Source of the DNA: Sphingomonas sp. JC676
GTDB taxonomy: Bacteria; Pseudomonadota; Alphaproteobacteria; Sphingomonadales; Sphingomonadaceae
DNA: 32,884 nt
Assembly: GCF_014489075.1 (NCBI RefSeq)
Contig: NZ_JACTGR010000010.1
Coordinates: 1 to 32,884 of the forward strand
Reading direction: 5' to 3'
Position 1 is the first letter of the stretch; every line of letters starts with the position of its first letter. The position numbers and the translations under genes were made by a program. This document shows, one piece after another, positions 7,505 through 16,354 of this stretch. The notes under the pieces are model-generated. The model made no database searches. It saw only the letters and a list, made by a program, of their open reading frames with translations, and was not told the origin of the DNA.

Positions 7505-9067
7505 ATGAATGGCGATGGTCGAAACATCCTGGTCGTCGGCGGCGGAACGGCCGGCTGGCTGACCGCAGGATATCTTGCGCGCACGCTGGGGGCCGACTTG
7601 GCTGGCGGCGCACGGATAACCTTGATCGAATCCAGCGACATCGGAATCCTCGGGGTGGGGGAGGGCACGTTTCCCACTATCCGTAAGACGCTGTCGCGGA
7701 TCGGCGTCGACGAAGCGGACCTGATCCGCCGCTGCGGCGCGACCTTCAAACAGGGTGCCAAGTTCGTCGACTGGCGCGGCGATGCCGCCGCCGCTCCGGG
7801 TTCCGACAATTTCCTCCATGCGTTCCAGGTCGCGGACGACAGCGAGGGGCCGGAGCTCCTGCCTTATTGGCTGCTCGGGGTCGCGGGCGACCGTCCCTGG
7901 GACGAGGCCGCGACGCCCCAGAAGCGCGCGGCGGATGCGCACCGCGCACCCAAGCTCCCGACCCATCCCGACTATGTCGGCCCGCTCGGCTACGCCTTCC
8001 ATTTCGACGCCGTCGCGCTCGCCGCGCTGCTGCGCGAGCAGGGCATCGCCAATGGCGTCCGGCACCTCACCGGCACGGTGCAGGAAGTGCTGCTCGCCGA
8101 CGACGGCGCAATCGCCGGCGTCCGCTCCGCCGAGCACGGCCTGCTCGAGGCGGACCTGTACATCGACTGCACCGGCTTTCGTGCCGAGCTAATCGGCAAG
8201 GCGCTGGGCGAGCCATGGAAATCGCTCGGCGAAACCTTGTTCTGCGACGGCGCGATCGCCCTGCAGGTGCCCTATGACCGGCCGGACGCGCCGATCGCCT
8301 CCTACACGATTTCGACCGCGCAGGAGGCGGGCTGGATCTGGGACATCGGCCTCGATACCCGCCGTGGCATCGGCCACGTCTATTCCTCGGCGCATAGCAG
8401 TGCCGACGAGGCCGAGCAGGCGCTGCGCGACTATATCGGACCCGCTTCGGACGCGCTCGAGGCGCGCCGTTTCCGCTTCGACGCCGGCTATCGGGAGATC
8501 AGCTGGCACAAGAACTGCGTCGCAGTGGGGCTGTCGAGCGGCTTCTTCGAGCCGCTCGAGGCCACCGGTATCGTCCTGTCCGAGGTTGCGGCGGCCCTGA
8601 TCGCCAACCTTTTTCCCTGGGCGGGCGAGTTCGAGACCTCGGCGCGTCAGTTCAACGCGCTCATGCGCCGCCGCTACGAACGCGCCCTCGACTTCATCAA
8701 GCTTCATTATTGGCTCAGCAAGCGCAGCGGGAGCTTCTGGGAAGCCAATCGCGATCCCGCGTCCGCGCCCGACAGCCTGATCGAGCTGCTCGACCGCTGG
8801 CGCTTCCGCCCGCCCAACGAGCTCGACATCGATCCCAATATCGACATGTTCCCGGCATCGAGTTGGCAATATGTCCTCTACGGCATGGGCTGGAGGACGG
8901 ACCTGTCCGCAAAGGCCGGCGCCTACCGGCTCACCGATGCGGCGCGCGAACGCTTTGCCCAAGTGCAGGCACAGGCGGACTATGCGGTGCGGCAATTGCC
9001 CTCGAACCGCGATCTTGTCCGCTTCGCAGCCACCTCGCACTTCGGCCAGGGGGCGAACGCGGCATGA
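7505..9067 (+). CDS. flavin-dependent halogenase-family protein 1
   Basis: A 520-residue cytoplasmic flavoprotein of the tryptophan-halogenase family; these enzymes halogenate electron-rich aromatic rings using FADH2, O2 and halide. Visible features are the FAD-binding GGGTAGW (residues 12-18), GVGEGTFP, the TFKQGAKFVDW block with the putative catalytic Lys82, and EPLEATGI with Glu352 at the position of the conserved glutamate. The signature WxWxIP reads WIWDIG (residues 277-282), so the Pro is replaced, and the usual Ser after EPLE is Ala. It could be a divergent halogenase or a related FAD oxidoreductase with another role. No signal peptide. The ATG at 7505 has GGAG seven bases upstream; a TTG at 7490 lies inside the terminator. 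It overlaps the next gene by ATGA. Confidence 0.9.
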   Translation: MNGDGRNILVVGGGTAGWLTAGYLARTLGADLAGGARITLIESSDIGILGVGEGTFPTIRKTLSRIGVDEADLIRRCGATFKQGAKFVDWRGDAAAAPGSDNFLHAFQVADDSEGPELLPYWLLGVAGDRPWDEAATPQKRAADAHRAPKLPTHPDYVGPLGYAFHFDAVALAALLREQGIANGVRHLTGTVQEVLLADDGAIAGVRSAEHGLLEADLYIDCTGFRAELIGKALGEPWKSLGETLFCDGAIALQVPYDRPDAPIASYTISTAQEAGWIWDIGLDTRRGIGHVYSSAHSSADEAEQALRDYIGPASDALEARRFRFDAGYREISWHKNCVAVGLSSGFFEPLEATGIVLSEVAAALIANLFPWAGEFETSARQFNALMRRRYERALDFIKLHYWLSKRSGSFWEANRDPASAPDSLIELLDRWRFRPPNELDIDPNIDMFPASSWQYVLYGMGWRTDLSAKAGAYRLTDAARERFAQVQAQADYAVRQLPSNRDLVRFAATSHFGQGANAA

Positions 9068-10599
9068 GTGGCGAGGGACCCGTGGCGCCGATCCGGCGGT
9101 TGATCATCGTCGGCGGCGGCTCGGCCGGGTGGATGACGGCCGCGGCGGTGTCGCGCATGTGCGCGGCCGGAGTCTCGGTCACGCTGGTCGAGTCCGACGA
9201 GATCGGCACCGTCGGGGTGGGCGAGGCGACGATCCCGCCCTTGCTCGACTTCAATGCGGCGCTGGGGATCGACGAGAACGCTTTCGTCGCTGCGACCCAG
9301 GGCACCTTCAAGCTCGGTATCGAGTTCGTCGACTGGGGCCGGCTCGGCGACCGCTATATCCACCCCTTCGGCAAATATGGCCGGTCGACCTTCGGGATCA
9401 GCTTCCACCAGCTCTGGCTGCGCCAGCTCCTGCTTGGGCAAGCGGACAGCGCGCCCGGTGGCATCGAGGACTATTCGATTTCGATCGCCGCGGCGAAGCG
9501 GCGCCGCTTCGCCAAGCCGTCGCCCAATCCCGAGGCGGTGCTTTCCGGCCTCAGCTACGCCTATCATTTCGATGCTGGCCTATATGCGCGGTTCCTGCGC
9601 GGCCATGCCGAGGCGAACGGCGTGGTGCGCGTCGAGGGCAAGATCGGCACGGTCGAGCAGGCGCCGCTCGACGGGCAGATCACCGCGGTGGTGCTGGAGG
9701 ACGGGCGCCGGATTGAGGGCGATTTCTTCGTCGATTGCAGCGGCTTTCGCGCGCTGCTGCTCGGCGAAGCGCTCGGCGTGCCGTACCGCAGCTGGCAGCA
9801 TTGGCTGCCGTGCGACAGCGCGATCGCGGTGCCGACCGCGAGCAGCGGGCCGCCCATCCCCTATACGCGCGCGAGCGCCGGGCAGGCGGGCTGGCGCTGG
9901 CGCATCCCGCTCCAGCACCGCGTCGGCAACGGGCACGTCTTCTCGAGCGCGCATATCGCCAACGAGGATGCGCTCCAGGCATTGATCGCCGGGCTCGATG
10001 CGCCGGCAATCGCCGAGCCGCGGCTGCTGCGCTTCACCGCCGGCCGACGCGAGCGGATGTGGGAGAAGAACTGCGTCGCGATTGGGCTGGCGAGCGGGTT
10101 CATCGAGCCGCTGGAGTCGACCAGCATCCACCTGATCCAGTCGGGCATCATGCGGCTAATGTCGTTCTTCCCGGACAGCGGCGTCGATGCCGTCGAGATC
10201 GACGAATATAACCGCTGGATGGTCGAGGAATATGAACATATCCGCGACTTCATCATCCTTCATTACAGTGCGACCGAGCGGCAGGATTCCGAGTTCTGGA
10301 ACTATTGCCGGACGATGGACGTGCCCGACAGTCTGGCCGCGCGGATCGAGCTGTGGCGCCGCAAGGGGCGCATCTTCCAGGCGCATAATTCGCTGTTCAC
10401 CGTCGAGAGCTGGATCGCGGTGCTGACCGGGCAGAACATCCTGCCCCGGGCCGCCGATCCGCTCACCGCGATGCTGCCAGTCGACGAGACCGCCCGCTTT
10501 CTCGAACATTTGCGAGACCTGATCGCGCGCACGGCCGAGGCGATGCCGCGGCACGAGGACTATATCGCCGAACACTGTTCCGCCCGCGCGGTGGCATGA
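9064..10599 (+). CDS. flavin-dependent halogenase-family protein 2
   Basis: This 511-residue protein is a paralogue of the preceding gene, which it overlaps by ATGA (9064-9067), indicating coupled translation. It carries the full family set: GGGSAGW (17-23), GVGEATIPPL, TFKLGIEFVDW with the putative catalytic Lys83, WRWRIP (277-282, matching WxWxIP) and EPLESTSI with Glu351. It is therefore the better candidate for an active halogenase. The substrate is unknown. Such genes are common beside TonB receptors in sphingomonads and Caulobacterales, where free tryptophan is not necessarily the substrate. A flavin reductase, needed as the FADH2 supplier, is not encoded in the window. An open frame extends upstream to 8710, but it runs inside gene 1 and lacks a ribosome site. 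Confidence 0.93.
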   Translation: MSGEGPVAPIRRLIIVGGGSAGWMTAAAVSRMCAAGVSVTLVESDEIGTVGVGEATIPPLLDFNAALGIDENAFVAATQGTFKLGIEFVDWGRLGDRYIHPFGKYGRSTFGISFHQLWLRQLLLGQADSAPGGIEDYSISIAAAKRRRFAKPSPNPEAVLSGLSYAYHFDAGLYARFLRGHAEANGVVRVEGKIGTVEQAPLDGQITAVVLEDGRRIEGDFFVDCSGFRALLLGEALGVPYRSWQHWLPCDSAIAVPTASSGPPIPYTRASAGQAGWRWRIPLQHRVGNGHVFSSAHIANEDALQALIAGLDAPAIAEPRLLRFTAGRRERMWEKNCVAIGLASGFIEPLESTSIHLIQSGIMRLMSFFPDSGVDAVEIDEYNRWMVEEYEHIRDFIILHYSATERQDSEFWNYCRTMDVPDSLAARIELWRRKGRIFQAHNSLFTVESWIAVLTGQNILPRAADPLTAMLPVDETARFLEHLRDLIARTAEAMPRHEDYIAEHCSARAVA

Positions 10600-10622
10600 T
10601 CATCAAAAGGGGGAAAGTAACG

Positions 10623-12230
10623 ATGCCGTCGAGAATGCGTGCCGGTGCGACCATTTTGCTGGGCGTGGCGGCCGCCATGCTGGCCGCTCAGGTGCCTGCC
10701 TTGGCCCAGGCACCGACGGCGCGGACGATTGAGGTGGACGTGTCACAGCCGGGCAAGCCGTTCGATCGTTCGTTCAACTTCTCGGTGGGCGCCGATTATC
10801 CTGGCACCACCGCGCGGCCGGAGAATCTTGCCCAGCTCAAGACGGCGGTGGACGAGCTCGGCTTCCGCTATATCCGCTTCCACGCGATCTTCCACGACGT
10901 GTTCGGCACGGTGAAGATCGTCGATGGGACGACGGTCTATGACTGGACCAGGATCGACCGGCTCTACGACGCGCTCCTCCATATGGGGATCAAGCCGTTC
11001 GTCGAGCTCGGCTTCACGCCCGAGGCGATGAAGACGTCGGATCAGACGATCTTCTACTGGAAAGGCAACACCTCGCACCCCGAGCCCAAGGCCTGGCATG
11101 CCTTGGTCGATGCCTTTGTCCGGCACCTGATCGACCGCTACGGCGCGAAGGAGGTGCGCAGCTGGTTCTTCGAGGTGTGGAACGAGCCGAACCTGGACGG
11201 ATTCTGGGAGAAGGCCGACAAGCAGGCCTATCTCGCGCTCTACGAGAACAGCGTGCTCGCGATCAAGGCGGTCGACCCGCAGCTCAAGGTGGGCGGTCCG
11301 TCCACCGCGGGGGCCGCCTGGGTACCCGACCTGCTCGCCTTCGCGGCCCAGCGGGGCCTGCCGGTCGATTTCGTGACCACCCACACCTACGGCGTCGAGG
11401 GCGGCTTCCTCGACGAATATGGCCATGACGACAACAAGCTCTCGGCCAACCCCGACGCGATCAGCGCCGATGTCCGCAAGGTGCGCCAGCAGATCGAGGC
11501 GACGAAGTTCAAGGGCATCCCGCTCTATTTCAGCGAGTGGAGCACCAGCTACAATCCGCGCGACCCAGTGCATGATTCCTATATCAGCGCGGCCTATATC
11601 CTGGGCAAGCTCAAGGCGACGCGCGCCGATGCCCAGGGCATGAGCTACTGGACCTATAGCGACCTGTTCGAGGAGCCGGGCCCGCCGACCGCGACCTTCC
11701 AGGGCGGCTTCGGTCTGATGACGCCCGAGGGCATCCGCAAACCCGCCTGGTTCGCCTATAAATATCTCAACCAGCTGCACGGCCGCGAGCTGCCGGTCGC
11801 CGACCAGCAGGTTCTGGCTACCAGCGCGAACGGCAAGACGGGGGTGCTGGTCTGGAGCTGGGACCTGCCTGACCAGAAGCTCAGCAACCGCCCCTTCTAC
11901 ACCAAGCTGCTGCCGGCCAAGCCGGCGCGCGCCCTCGACCTGCGCTTCGCGGGCCTCCGCCCGGGCCAATACCGGCTGACCTTGCGGCGCACCGGCTTCC
12001 GGTCGAACGACGCGCACAGCCGCTACCTCGAAATGGGATCGCCTGCAAAGCTCAGCCCTTCGCAGCTGAGCGAATTGCAGGCGCTCACCCGCGACCTGCC
12101 CGAGACCGACACGCGCGTGCGCGTCGGCGCCGACGGCCGCTACGCGCTCCAGGTGCCGATGAAGACCAATGACGCCGTGCTCGCGCTGCTCGAGCCGGTC
12201 ACGGCGCCGGCGCGCGCGCGTCGTCGCTGA
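10623..12230 (+). CDS. GH39 glycoside hydrolase, probable beta-xylosidase
   Basis: A 535-residue secreted or periplasmic glycosidase. A Sec signal peptide (about residues 1-29, cleavage after ALA-Q) precedes a GH39 (beta/alpha)8 domain. The acid/base Glu188 is in FFEVWNEPNLDGFW and the nucleophile Glu305 is in YFSEWSTSYNPRD. A small beta-sandwich C-terminus completes it, as in known GH39 beta-xylosidases. Within this locus it would release xylose from short xylosyl chains; other GH39 specificities exist, so the substrate is inferred. I prefer the ATG at 10623, preceded by GGGGGAAAG and followed directly by the signal peptide, over the ATG at 10596 that overlaps the halogenase stop. The GH43 gene follows after 11 bases. 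Confidence 0.92.
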   Translation: MPSRMRAGATILLGVAAAMLAAQVPALAQAPTARTIEVDVSQPGKPFDRSFNFSVGADYPGTTARPENLAQLKTAVDELGFRYIRFHAIFHDVFGTVKIVDGTTVYDWTRIDRLYDALLHMGIKPFVELGFTPEAMKTSDQTIFYWKGNTSHPEPKAWHALVDAFVRHLIDRYGAKEVRSWFFEVWNEPNLDGFWEKADKQAYLALYENSVLAIKAVDPQLKVGGPSTAGAAWVPDLLAFAAQRGLPVDFVTTHTYGVEGGFLDEYGHDDNKLSANPDAISADVRKVRQQIEATKFKGIPLYFSEWSTSYNPRDPVHDSYISAAYILGKLKATRADAQGMSYWTYSDLFEEPGPPTATFQGGFGLMTPEGIRKPAWFAYKYLNQLHGRELPVADQQVLATSANGKTGVLVWSWDLPDQKLSNRPFYTKLLPAKPARALDLRFAGLRPGQYRLTLRRTGFRSNDAHSRYLEMGSPAKLSPSQLSELQALTRDLPETDTRVRVGADGRYALQVPMKTNDAVLALLEPVTAPARARRR

Positions 12231-12241
12231 GGGACGCAAAG

Positions 12242-13876
12242 ATGAAACCGACACGCCGCGAAACCCTGATGCTTGCCCTTGGCTCGGCGGGGCTGGCCTT
12301 GCCCGCCAACACGGCTGCGCGCGCCTCGTCCTCCCCCGCCAGCGATTGCGGCGCGCCGTCCATGTCGTGGCAACGCGGGATCGAGGGGCAGCGCAAGGCC
12401 GATCTCGGCGACGGGCGCTTCCGCAATCCCGCCCTTGCCGGCGATCGGCCCGATCCGAACATCCTCAAGGATGGGGAGGATTATTACGCCACCTTCTCGT
12501 CATTCAATTATTATCCGGGCGTGCCGATCTGGCATTCGCGCGACCTGGTGAACTGGACCCCGCTCACCGCGGCGCTGACCAGGAATATCGGCATCGTATG
12601 GGCGCTCGACATCGCCAAGCATGACGGCCGCTACTTCATCTACATCCCGGCACTCGATCCGGCCGACAAGGCGCGGCCGGTCAAGACCTGGGTCATCCAT
12701 GCCGACAGCATGCGCGGGCCGTGGAGCGATCCGATCGACCTCAAGTTCGACGGCCTGATCGACCCCGGCCATGTCGTCGGCGAGGACGGCAAGCGCTATC
12801 TATTCTTCAACGGCGGCAACCGTGCCCCGCTGAGCGACGACGGGCTCTCGGCGGCGGGTCCCGTCACCCATGTCTATGACGGCTGGCCGATCCCCGAGGA
12901 CTGGGTGATCGAGGGGTTCGCGCTCGAAGGGCCCAAGCTGCTGCGCAAGCAGGGCTGGTTCTACATGTTCTCGGGGCAGGGCGGGACCGCCGGACCGCCG
13001 ACCAGCCATATGGTCGTGGTCGCCCGTTCCCGTTCGGTGCACGGGCCATGGGAGAATTGCCCGCACAACCCGATCGTGCGCACCCAGAGTGTCGGCGAGC
13101 CCTGGTGGTCGCGCGGCCACGCCACGCCGGTCCAAGGGCCCAAGGGCGACTGGTGGTTGATCTACCATGGCTATGAGAATGGCTATCGCACGCTCGGCCG
13201 GCAGATGCTGCTCGAACCGATGGAGTGGAGCGCGGACGGCTGGCCGCGCGCCCTGGGCGGCGACCTGTCGCGGCCGATGGCCAAGCCGGTCCCCGCATCG
13301 ACGGGCACCAGCGGGCAGGCGCTGTCGGGCTTTGGCGCGGACATGTTCCGCCCCAGGCTGTCCTATTACGCACCGCGCCGCGGCTATCTGGAACGCGCCG
13401 AGCTCAAGTCCGACATGCTGTTCCTTGCCGGGCAGGGCACCGGCCCGGCGGATTCGTCTCCCTTGCTCTTCGTCGCGGGCGACCGGTCCTATGAGGTCAC
13501 GGTCGAGGTCGAGATCCAGAGCAAGGCGCAAGGCGGGCTGCTGCTTTTCTACAACGAGAAGCTCTTTTGCGGCCTGGGTCTCAGCGACGGCCGTTTCCAC
13601 GCCTATCGGATCGGGCAGGTGGAACGCTGGCCGCCGGGCGGCGCGATATCGGGGCGCCGCCGGTTCCTGCGCCTCCTGAACCAGGACAATGTCGTCACCT
13701 TCTTCCACAGCGCCGATGGCGTGCGCTGGACCAAGGAACGCTCGTTCGAAGTGGCCGGCTACAACCATAATGTCGCCGACGGCTTTCTCAGCCTGCGGCC
13801 AGGAATCTTCGCCTCCGGCGAGGGCAGGGTCGCGTTCCGCGCCCTGACCTATCGCGCCGCCGACGCCTCGCAATGA
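12242..13876 (+). CDS. GH43 glycoside hydrolase (xylosidase/arabinofuranosidase type)
   Basis: A 544-residue exported enzyme with a Tat-like N-terminus (TRRETLMLALGSAGLAL). The five-bladed propeller has the GH43 triad: base Asp71 in RPDPNIL, Asp174 in LIDPGH and acid Glu229 in LEGPKLL. A C-terminal concanavalin-like domain (about residues 370-540) is present, as in many GH43 beta-xylosidases and arabinofuranosidases. In xyloglucan or arabinoxylan breakdown it would remove terminal arabinofuranose or xylose. Specificity cannot be read from motifs alone. It starts 11 bases after the GH39 stop with a weak ribosome site (GGGACG), and its stop overlaps an ATG (ATGA at 13873) of the next frame. Confidence 0.9.
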   Translation: MKPTRRETLMLALGSAGLALPANTAARASSSPASDCGAPSMSWQRGIEGQRKADLGDGRFRNPALAGDRPDPNILKDGEDYYATFSSFNYYPGVPIWHSRDLVNWTPLTAALTRNIGIVWALDIAKHDGRYFIYIPALDPADKARPVKTWVIHADSMRGPWSDPIDLKFDGLIDPGHVVGEDGKRYLFFNGGNRAPLSDDGLSAAGPVTHVYDGWPIPEDWVIEGFALEGPKLLRKQGWFYMFSGQGGTAGPPTSHMVVVARSRSVHGPWENCPHNPIVRTQSVGEPWWSRGHATPVQGPKGDWWLIYHGYENGYRTLGRQMLLEPMEWSADGWPRALGGDLSRPMAKPVPASTGTSGQALSGFGADMFRPRLSYYAPRRGYLERAELKSDMLFLAGQGTGPADSSPLLFVAGDRSYEVTVEVEIQSKAQGGLLLFYNEKLFCGLGLSDGRFHAYRIGQVERWPPGGAISGRRRFLRLLNQDNVVTFFHSADGVRWTKERSFEVAGYNHNVADGFLSLRPGIFASGEGRVAFRALTYRAADASQ

Positions 13877-13905
13877 CCGCGCATCCGCAACCACGGGGAG
13901 TTTCC

Positions 13906-16260
13906 ATGTCTCACTATCGTGCCCTGCTGGCATGCACCGCTTTGCTTGCCGCGTCTCCTGCGGCGGCCCAGTCGCTGGCAACCCTGGACCGCAATGGCGG
14001 GCTGGTCTCGATCGAGGCCTATGCGCCCAACATCATCCATGTGACGATCGCACTCGATCGCAGCGAGCTCGATCGTGGGGCCGGCCCGGGCGTCAGCGCC
14101 AAGCCCGACCCTCGCGGCTGGACGCACAGCGTCGACGCCGCCGGCGACAGCTTCGTCTCCACGGCACTGTCGGTGACGGTCAATGCGCAGCCCTGGCCCA
14201 AGGCGCCCACGCAGATGGAGCGCTATTTCGCACCGTCGCTGCCGCCGGTCTCGATCCTGATCCGCCGGCCCGACGGTCGCGCGGTCACGACGATGCAAGG
14301 CTGGGAGATGGCACCACAGGAAGTGAACGGCGAAGACACGTTCCGCGTCGGCGCGAGCTTCGCCGACACGCCAGGCACCCATTATTACGGTCTCGGCCAG
14401 AACCAGGAGGGCCAGCTCGATCTGCGCGGCCGCACCGTCGACTGTCGTCACAATTACGATGCGCCCGCCGGCGAGACGGTGTGCGTGCCGTTCCTCGTCA
14501 CCAGCCAGGGCTATGGCATTGTCTGGGACAATCCATCCACGACCGCCGTGTCTCCCGGTCTGCACGGTCGTACGACCTTCCAGTCGAAAGTGGGCGAGCG
14601 GGTTTCCTTCTTCGTCATCGCCGGCGATACCACCGACGACCTCTATGCCGGCTATGCGCGGCTGACCGGCGCGACGCCATTGCCGCCCAAGGCCGCGTTC
14701 GGCCTTATCCAGTCCAAAGCACGCTACGAAAGCCAGGCCGAACTGCTCGGCATCGCCGAAGGCTATCGCAAGCGCGGCTATCCGCTCGACGTGATGGTGC
14801 TCGACTGGTTCTACTGGACGCGCATGGGCCAGCTCGACGTGGACCGCGCGGCCTTTCCCGACCCCGCTGGCATGAACAAGCAGCTGCACGATGCGGGGAT
14901 GCACTCGATCCTTTCGGTCTGGCCGCGCTTCGAACGCGAGAGCCGCTATTACGACATGCTCGCCGCCAAAGGCTGGCTGCTCAAGGACAAGCAGGGCAAG
15001 CCAGCCGACGGCCTGGCCGTCCGCTCGGACCGGGCCGGCGCGCTGCTCGACAGCACGAACCCTGAGGCGCGAAGCTGGTTCTGGGAAAAGATCCGCGACA
15101 ATCTCGCGAGCCAGGGCTTTGACTGGTTCTGGCTCGACGAGACCGAGCCCGACCTCGTGCCCGATGGCTATTTCTATTCGATCGGCTCGGGCGATCGCTA
15201 TCACAACTTGTTCCCGCTGGTGCACACAGCCGGCGTCGCTGAAGGCTCGGCGAAAGATCGTCCGACCTTTCGCAACCTGATCCTGGCGCGCGCCGCCTAT
15301 CTCGGGGCCCAGGCCTCGGGCGCGTTGTTCTGGACCTCGGACGTCCAGTCGACCTGGGAGGCGCTGCGCCGCCAGGTCCCCGCCAATCTCAACATGGCGG
15401 CAAGTGGGATCGCCTATACCAGCAGCGACACCGGTGGCTGGCAATGGCCGAGCGGGCCGGCGCCTGAACGCCCGGTGCTGGTCGACCCGGCAGGCGCCAC
15501 TGCGATGGCGCCTTCCTATCGCGACTATCCCGAGCTGTTCGTCCGCTGGTTCCAGCTCAACAGCTTCACGCCGACCTTGCGCATCCATGGTCAGCGCCCG
15601 GCGACCGCGATCTGGGAATATGGCAGCGCCGCCGAGCCGATCCTCGCCGACTTCCTGCGCCTTCGGTACCGGCTGATCCCCTATCTCTATTCGATGGGCT
15701 ACCAGACCTATCGCAGCGGCGCGCCGTTCATGCGCGCTTTGTTCATGGACTTTCCCAAGGACGCCGAAGCCGCCACGATCGGCGACCAATATATGTTCGG
15801 CCCCGCGTTCCTGGTCGCGCCGATCCTCGACCAGGGCGTCACCCATCGCCGGGTCTACCTGCCGGCGGGGTGCGACTGGTACGATTGGTACTCCAACGAG
15901 AAGCATGCCGGCGGCCAATGGATCGACGCGGCGGCGCCGATCGAACGCATGCCGCTGTTCGTGCGGGCAGGATCGATCGTGCCGCTCGGCGCCGATATCG
16001 CCACCACCAGCAAGCGCCAGCCGCTGACCGAGATCCGCGTTTACCCGGGCGCCGAAGGCAGCTTCAGCTATTACGACGATGACGGCGTCACCAATGGCTA
16101 CAAGTCCGGTGTGGGCCGACCGGTGGTGCTGCGCTGGGACGATTCCGCCAAGCGCCTGACGGCTTCGGGGAAACTTCCGACCGGGCAGGATGCCCAAGCG
16201 CTGGTCCGTGTGGTGGCGCCGACGCCGACCGCGTCCACGCCGGCGCGGAGCAGTCGATGA
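13906..16260 (+). CDS. GH31 alpha-xylosidase
   Basis: A 784-residue exported GH31 enzyme. A signal peptide (MSHYRALLACTALL ... AAA-QS) is followed by an N-terminal beta-sandwich (HYYGLGQNQEGQLDLRG), a barrel with nucleophile Asp411 in WFWLDETEPD and acid/base Asp508 in SSDTGGWQW, and C-terminal beta domains. DWFYWTRMGQ and RAAFPDPAGM resemble alpha-xylosidases that remove the non-reducing xylose of xyloglucan oligosaccharides, such as Cellvibrio Xyl31A. It is shorter than that enzyme and has no room for its PA14 insert. Start: the ATG at 13906 has GGGGAG upstream and begins the signal peptide; the ATG at 13873 overlapping the GH43 stop is less likely. Xyloglucan specificity is inferred, supported by the GH74 neighbour. 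Confidence 0.93.
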   Translation: MSHYRALLACTALLAASPAAAQSLATLDRNGGLVSIEAYAPNIIHVTIALDRSELDRGAGPGVSAKPDPRGWTHSVDAAGDSFVSTALSVTVNAQPWPKAPTQMERYFAPSLPPVSILIRRPDGRAVTTMQGWEMAPQEVNGEDTFRVGASFADTPGTHYYGLGQNQEGQLDLRGRTVDCRHNYDAPAGETVCVPFLVTSQGYGIVWDNPSTTAVSPGLHGRTTFQSKVGERVSFFVIAGDTTDDLYAGYARLTGATPLPPKAAFGLIQSKARYESQAELLGIAEGYRKRGYPLDVMVLDWFYWTRMGQLDVDRAAFPDPAGMNKQLHDAGMHSILSVWPRFERESRYYDMLAAKGWLLKDKQGKPADGLAVRSDRAGALLDSTNPEARSWFWEKIRDNLASQGFDWFWLDETEPDLVPDGYFYSIGSGDRYHNLFPLVHTAGVAEGSAKDRPTFRNLILARAAYLGAQASGALFWTSDVQSTWEALRRQVPANLNMAASGIAYTSSDTGGWQWPSGPAPERPVLVDPAGATAMAPSYRDYPELFVRWFQLNSFTPTLRIHGQRPATAIWEYGSAAEPILADFLRLRYRLIPYLYSMGYQTYRSGAPFMRALFMDFPKDAEAATIGDQYMFGPAFLVAPILDQGVTHRRVYLPAGCDWYDWYSNEKHAGGQWIDAAAPIERMPLFVRAGSIVPLGADIATTSKRQPLTEIRVYPGAEGSFSYYDDDGVTNGYKSGVGRPVVLRWDDSAKRLTASGKLPTGQDAQALVRVVAPTPTASTPARSSR

Positions 16261-16352
16261 TTTTAGACCGCGTCCGCGAGCCCGCCACGCTGTCCACCGG
16301 CGCGCCGAGCGCGCTGTCGGGCGCGTCGCGCTGGGCGGGTGGGGGAGGCTGA
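16257..16352 (+). CDS. possible 31-residue coupling ORF
   Basis: An ATG at 16257 overlaps the GH31 stop (ATGA) and opens a 31-codon frame (MILDRVREPATLSTGAPSAL...) that ends at TGA 16350-16352, three bases before the LacI GTG. It resembles no protein I know. If translated, it could deliver ribosomes to the LacI start. It may equally be a chance frame in GC-rich DNA. Confidence 0.2.
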   Translation: MILDRVREPATLSTGAPSALSGASRWAGGGG

Positions 16353-16354
16353 GC

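Noticed and set aside
8710..9063. Upstream extension of the second halogenase frame
   Set aside because: It lies inside the first halogenase gene and reads as low-quality Arg/Pro/Ala sequence. The ATGA overlap at 9064 and the FAD motif fix the true start.
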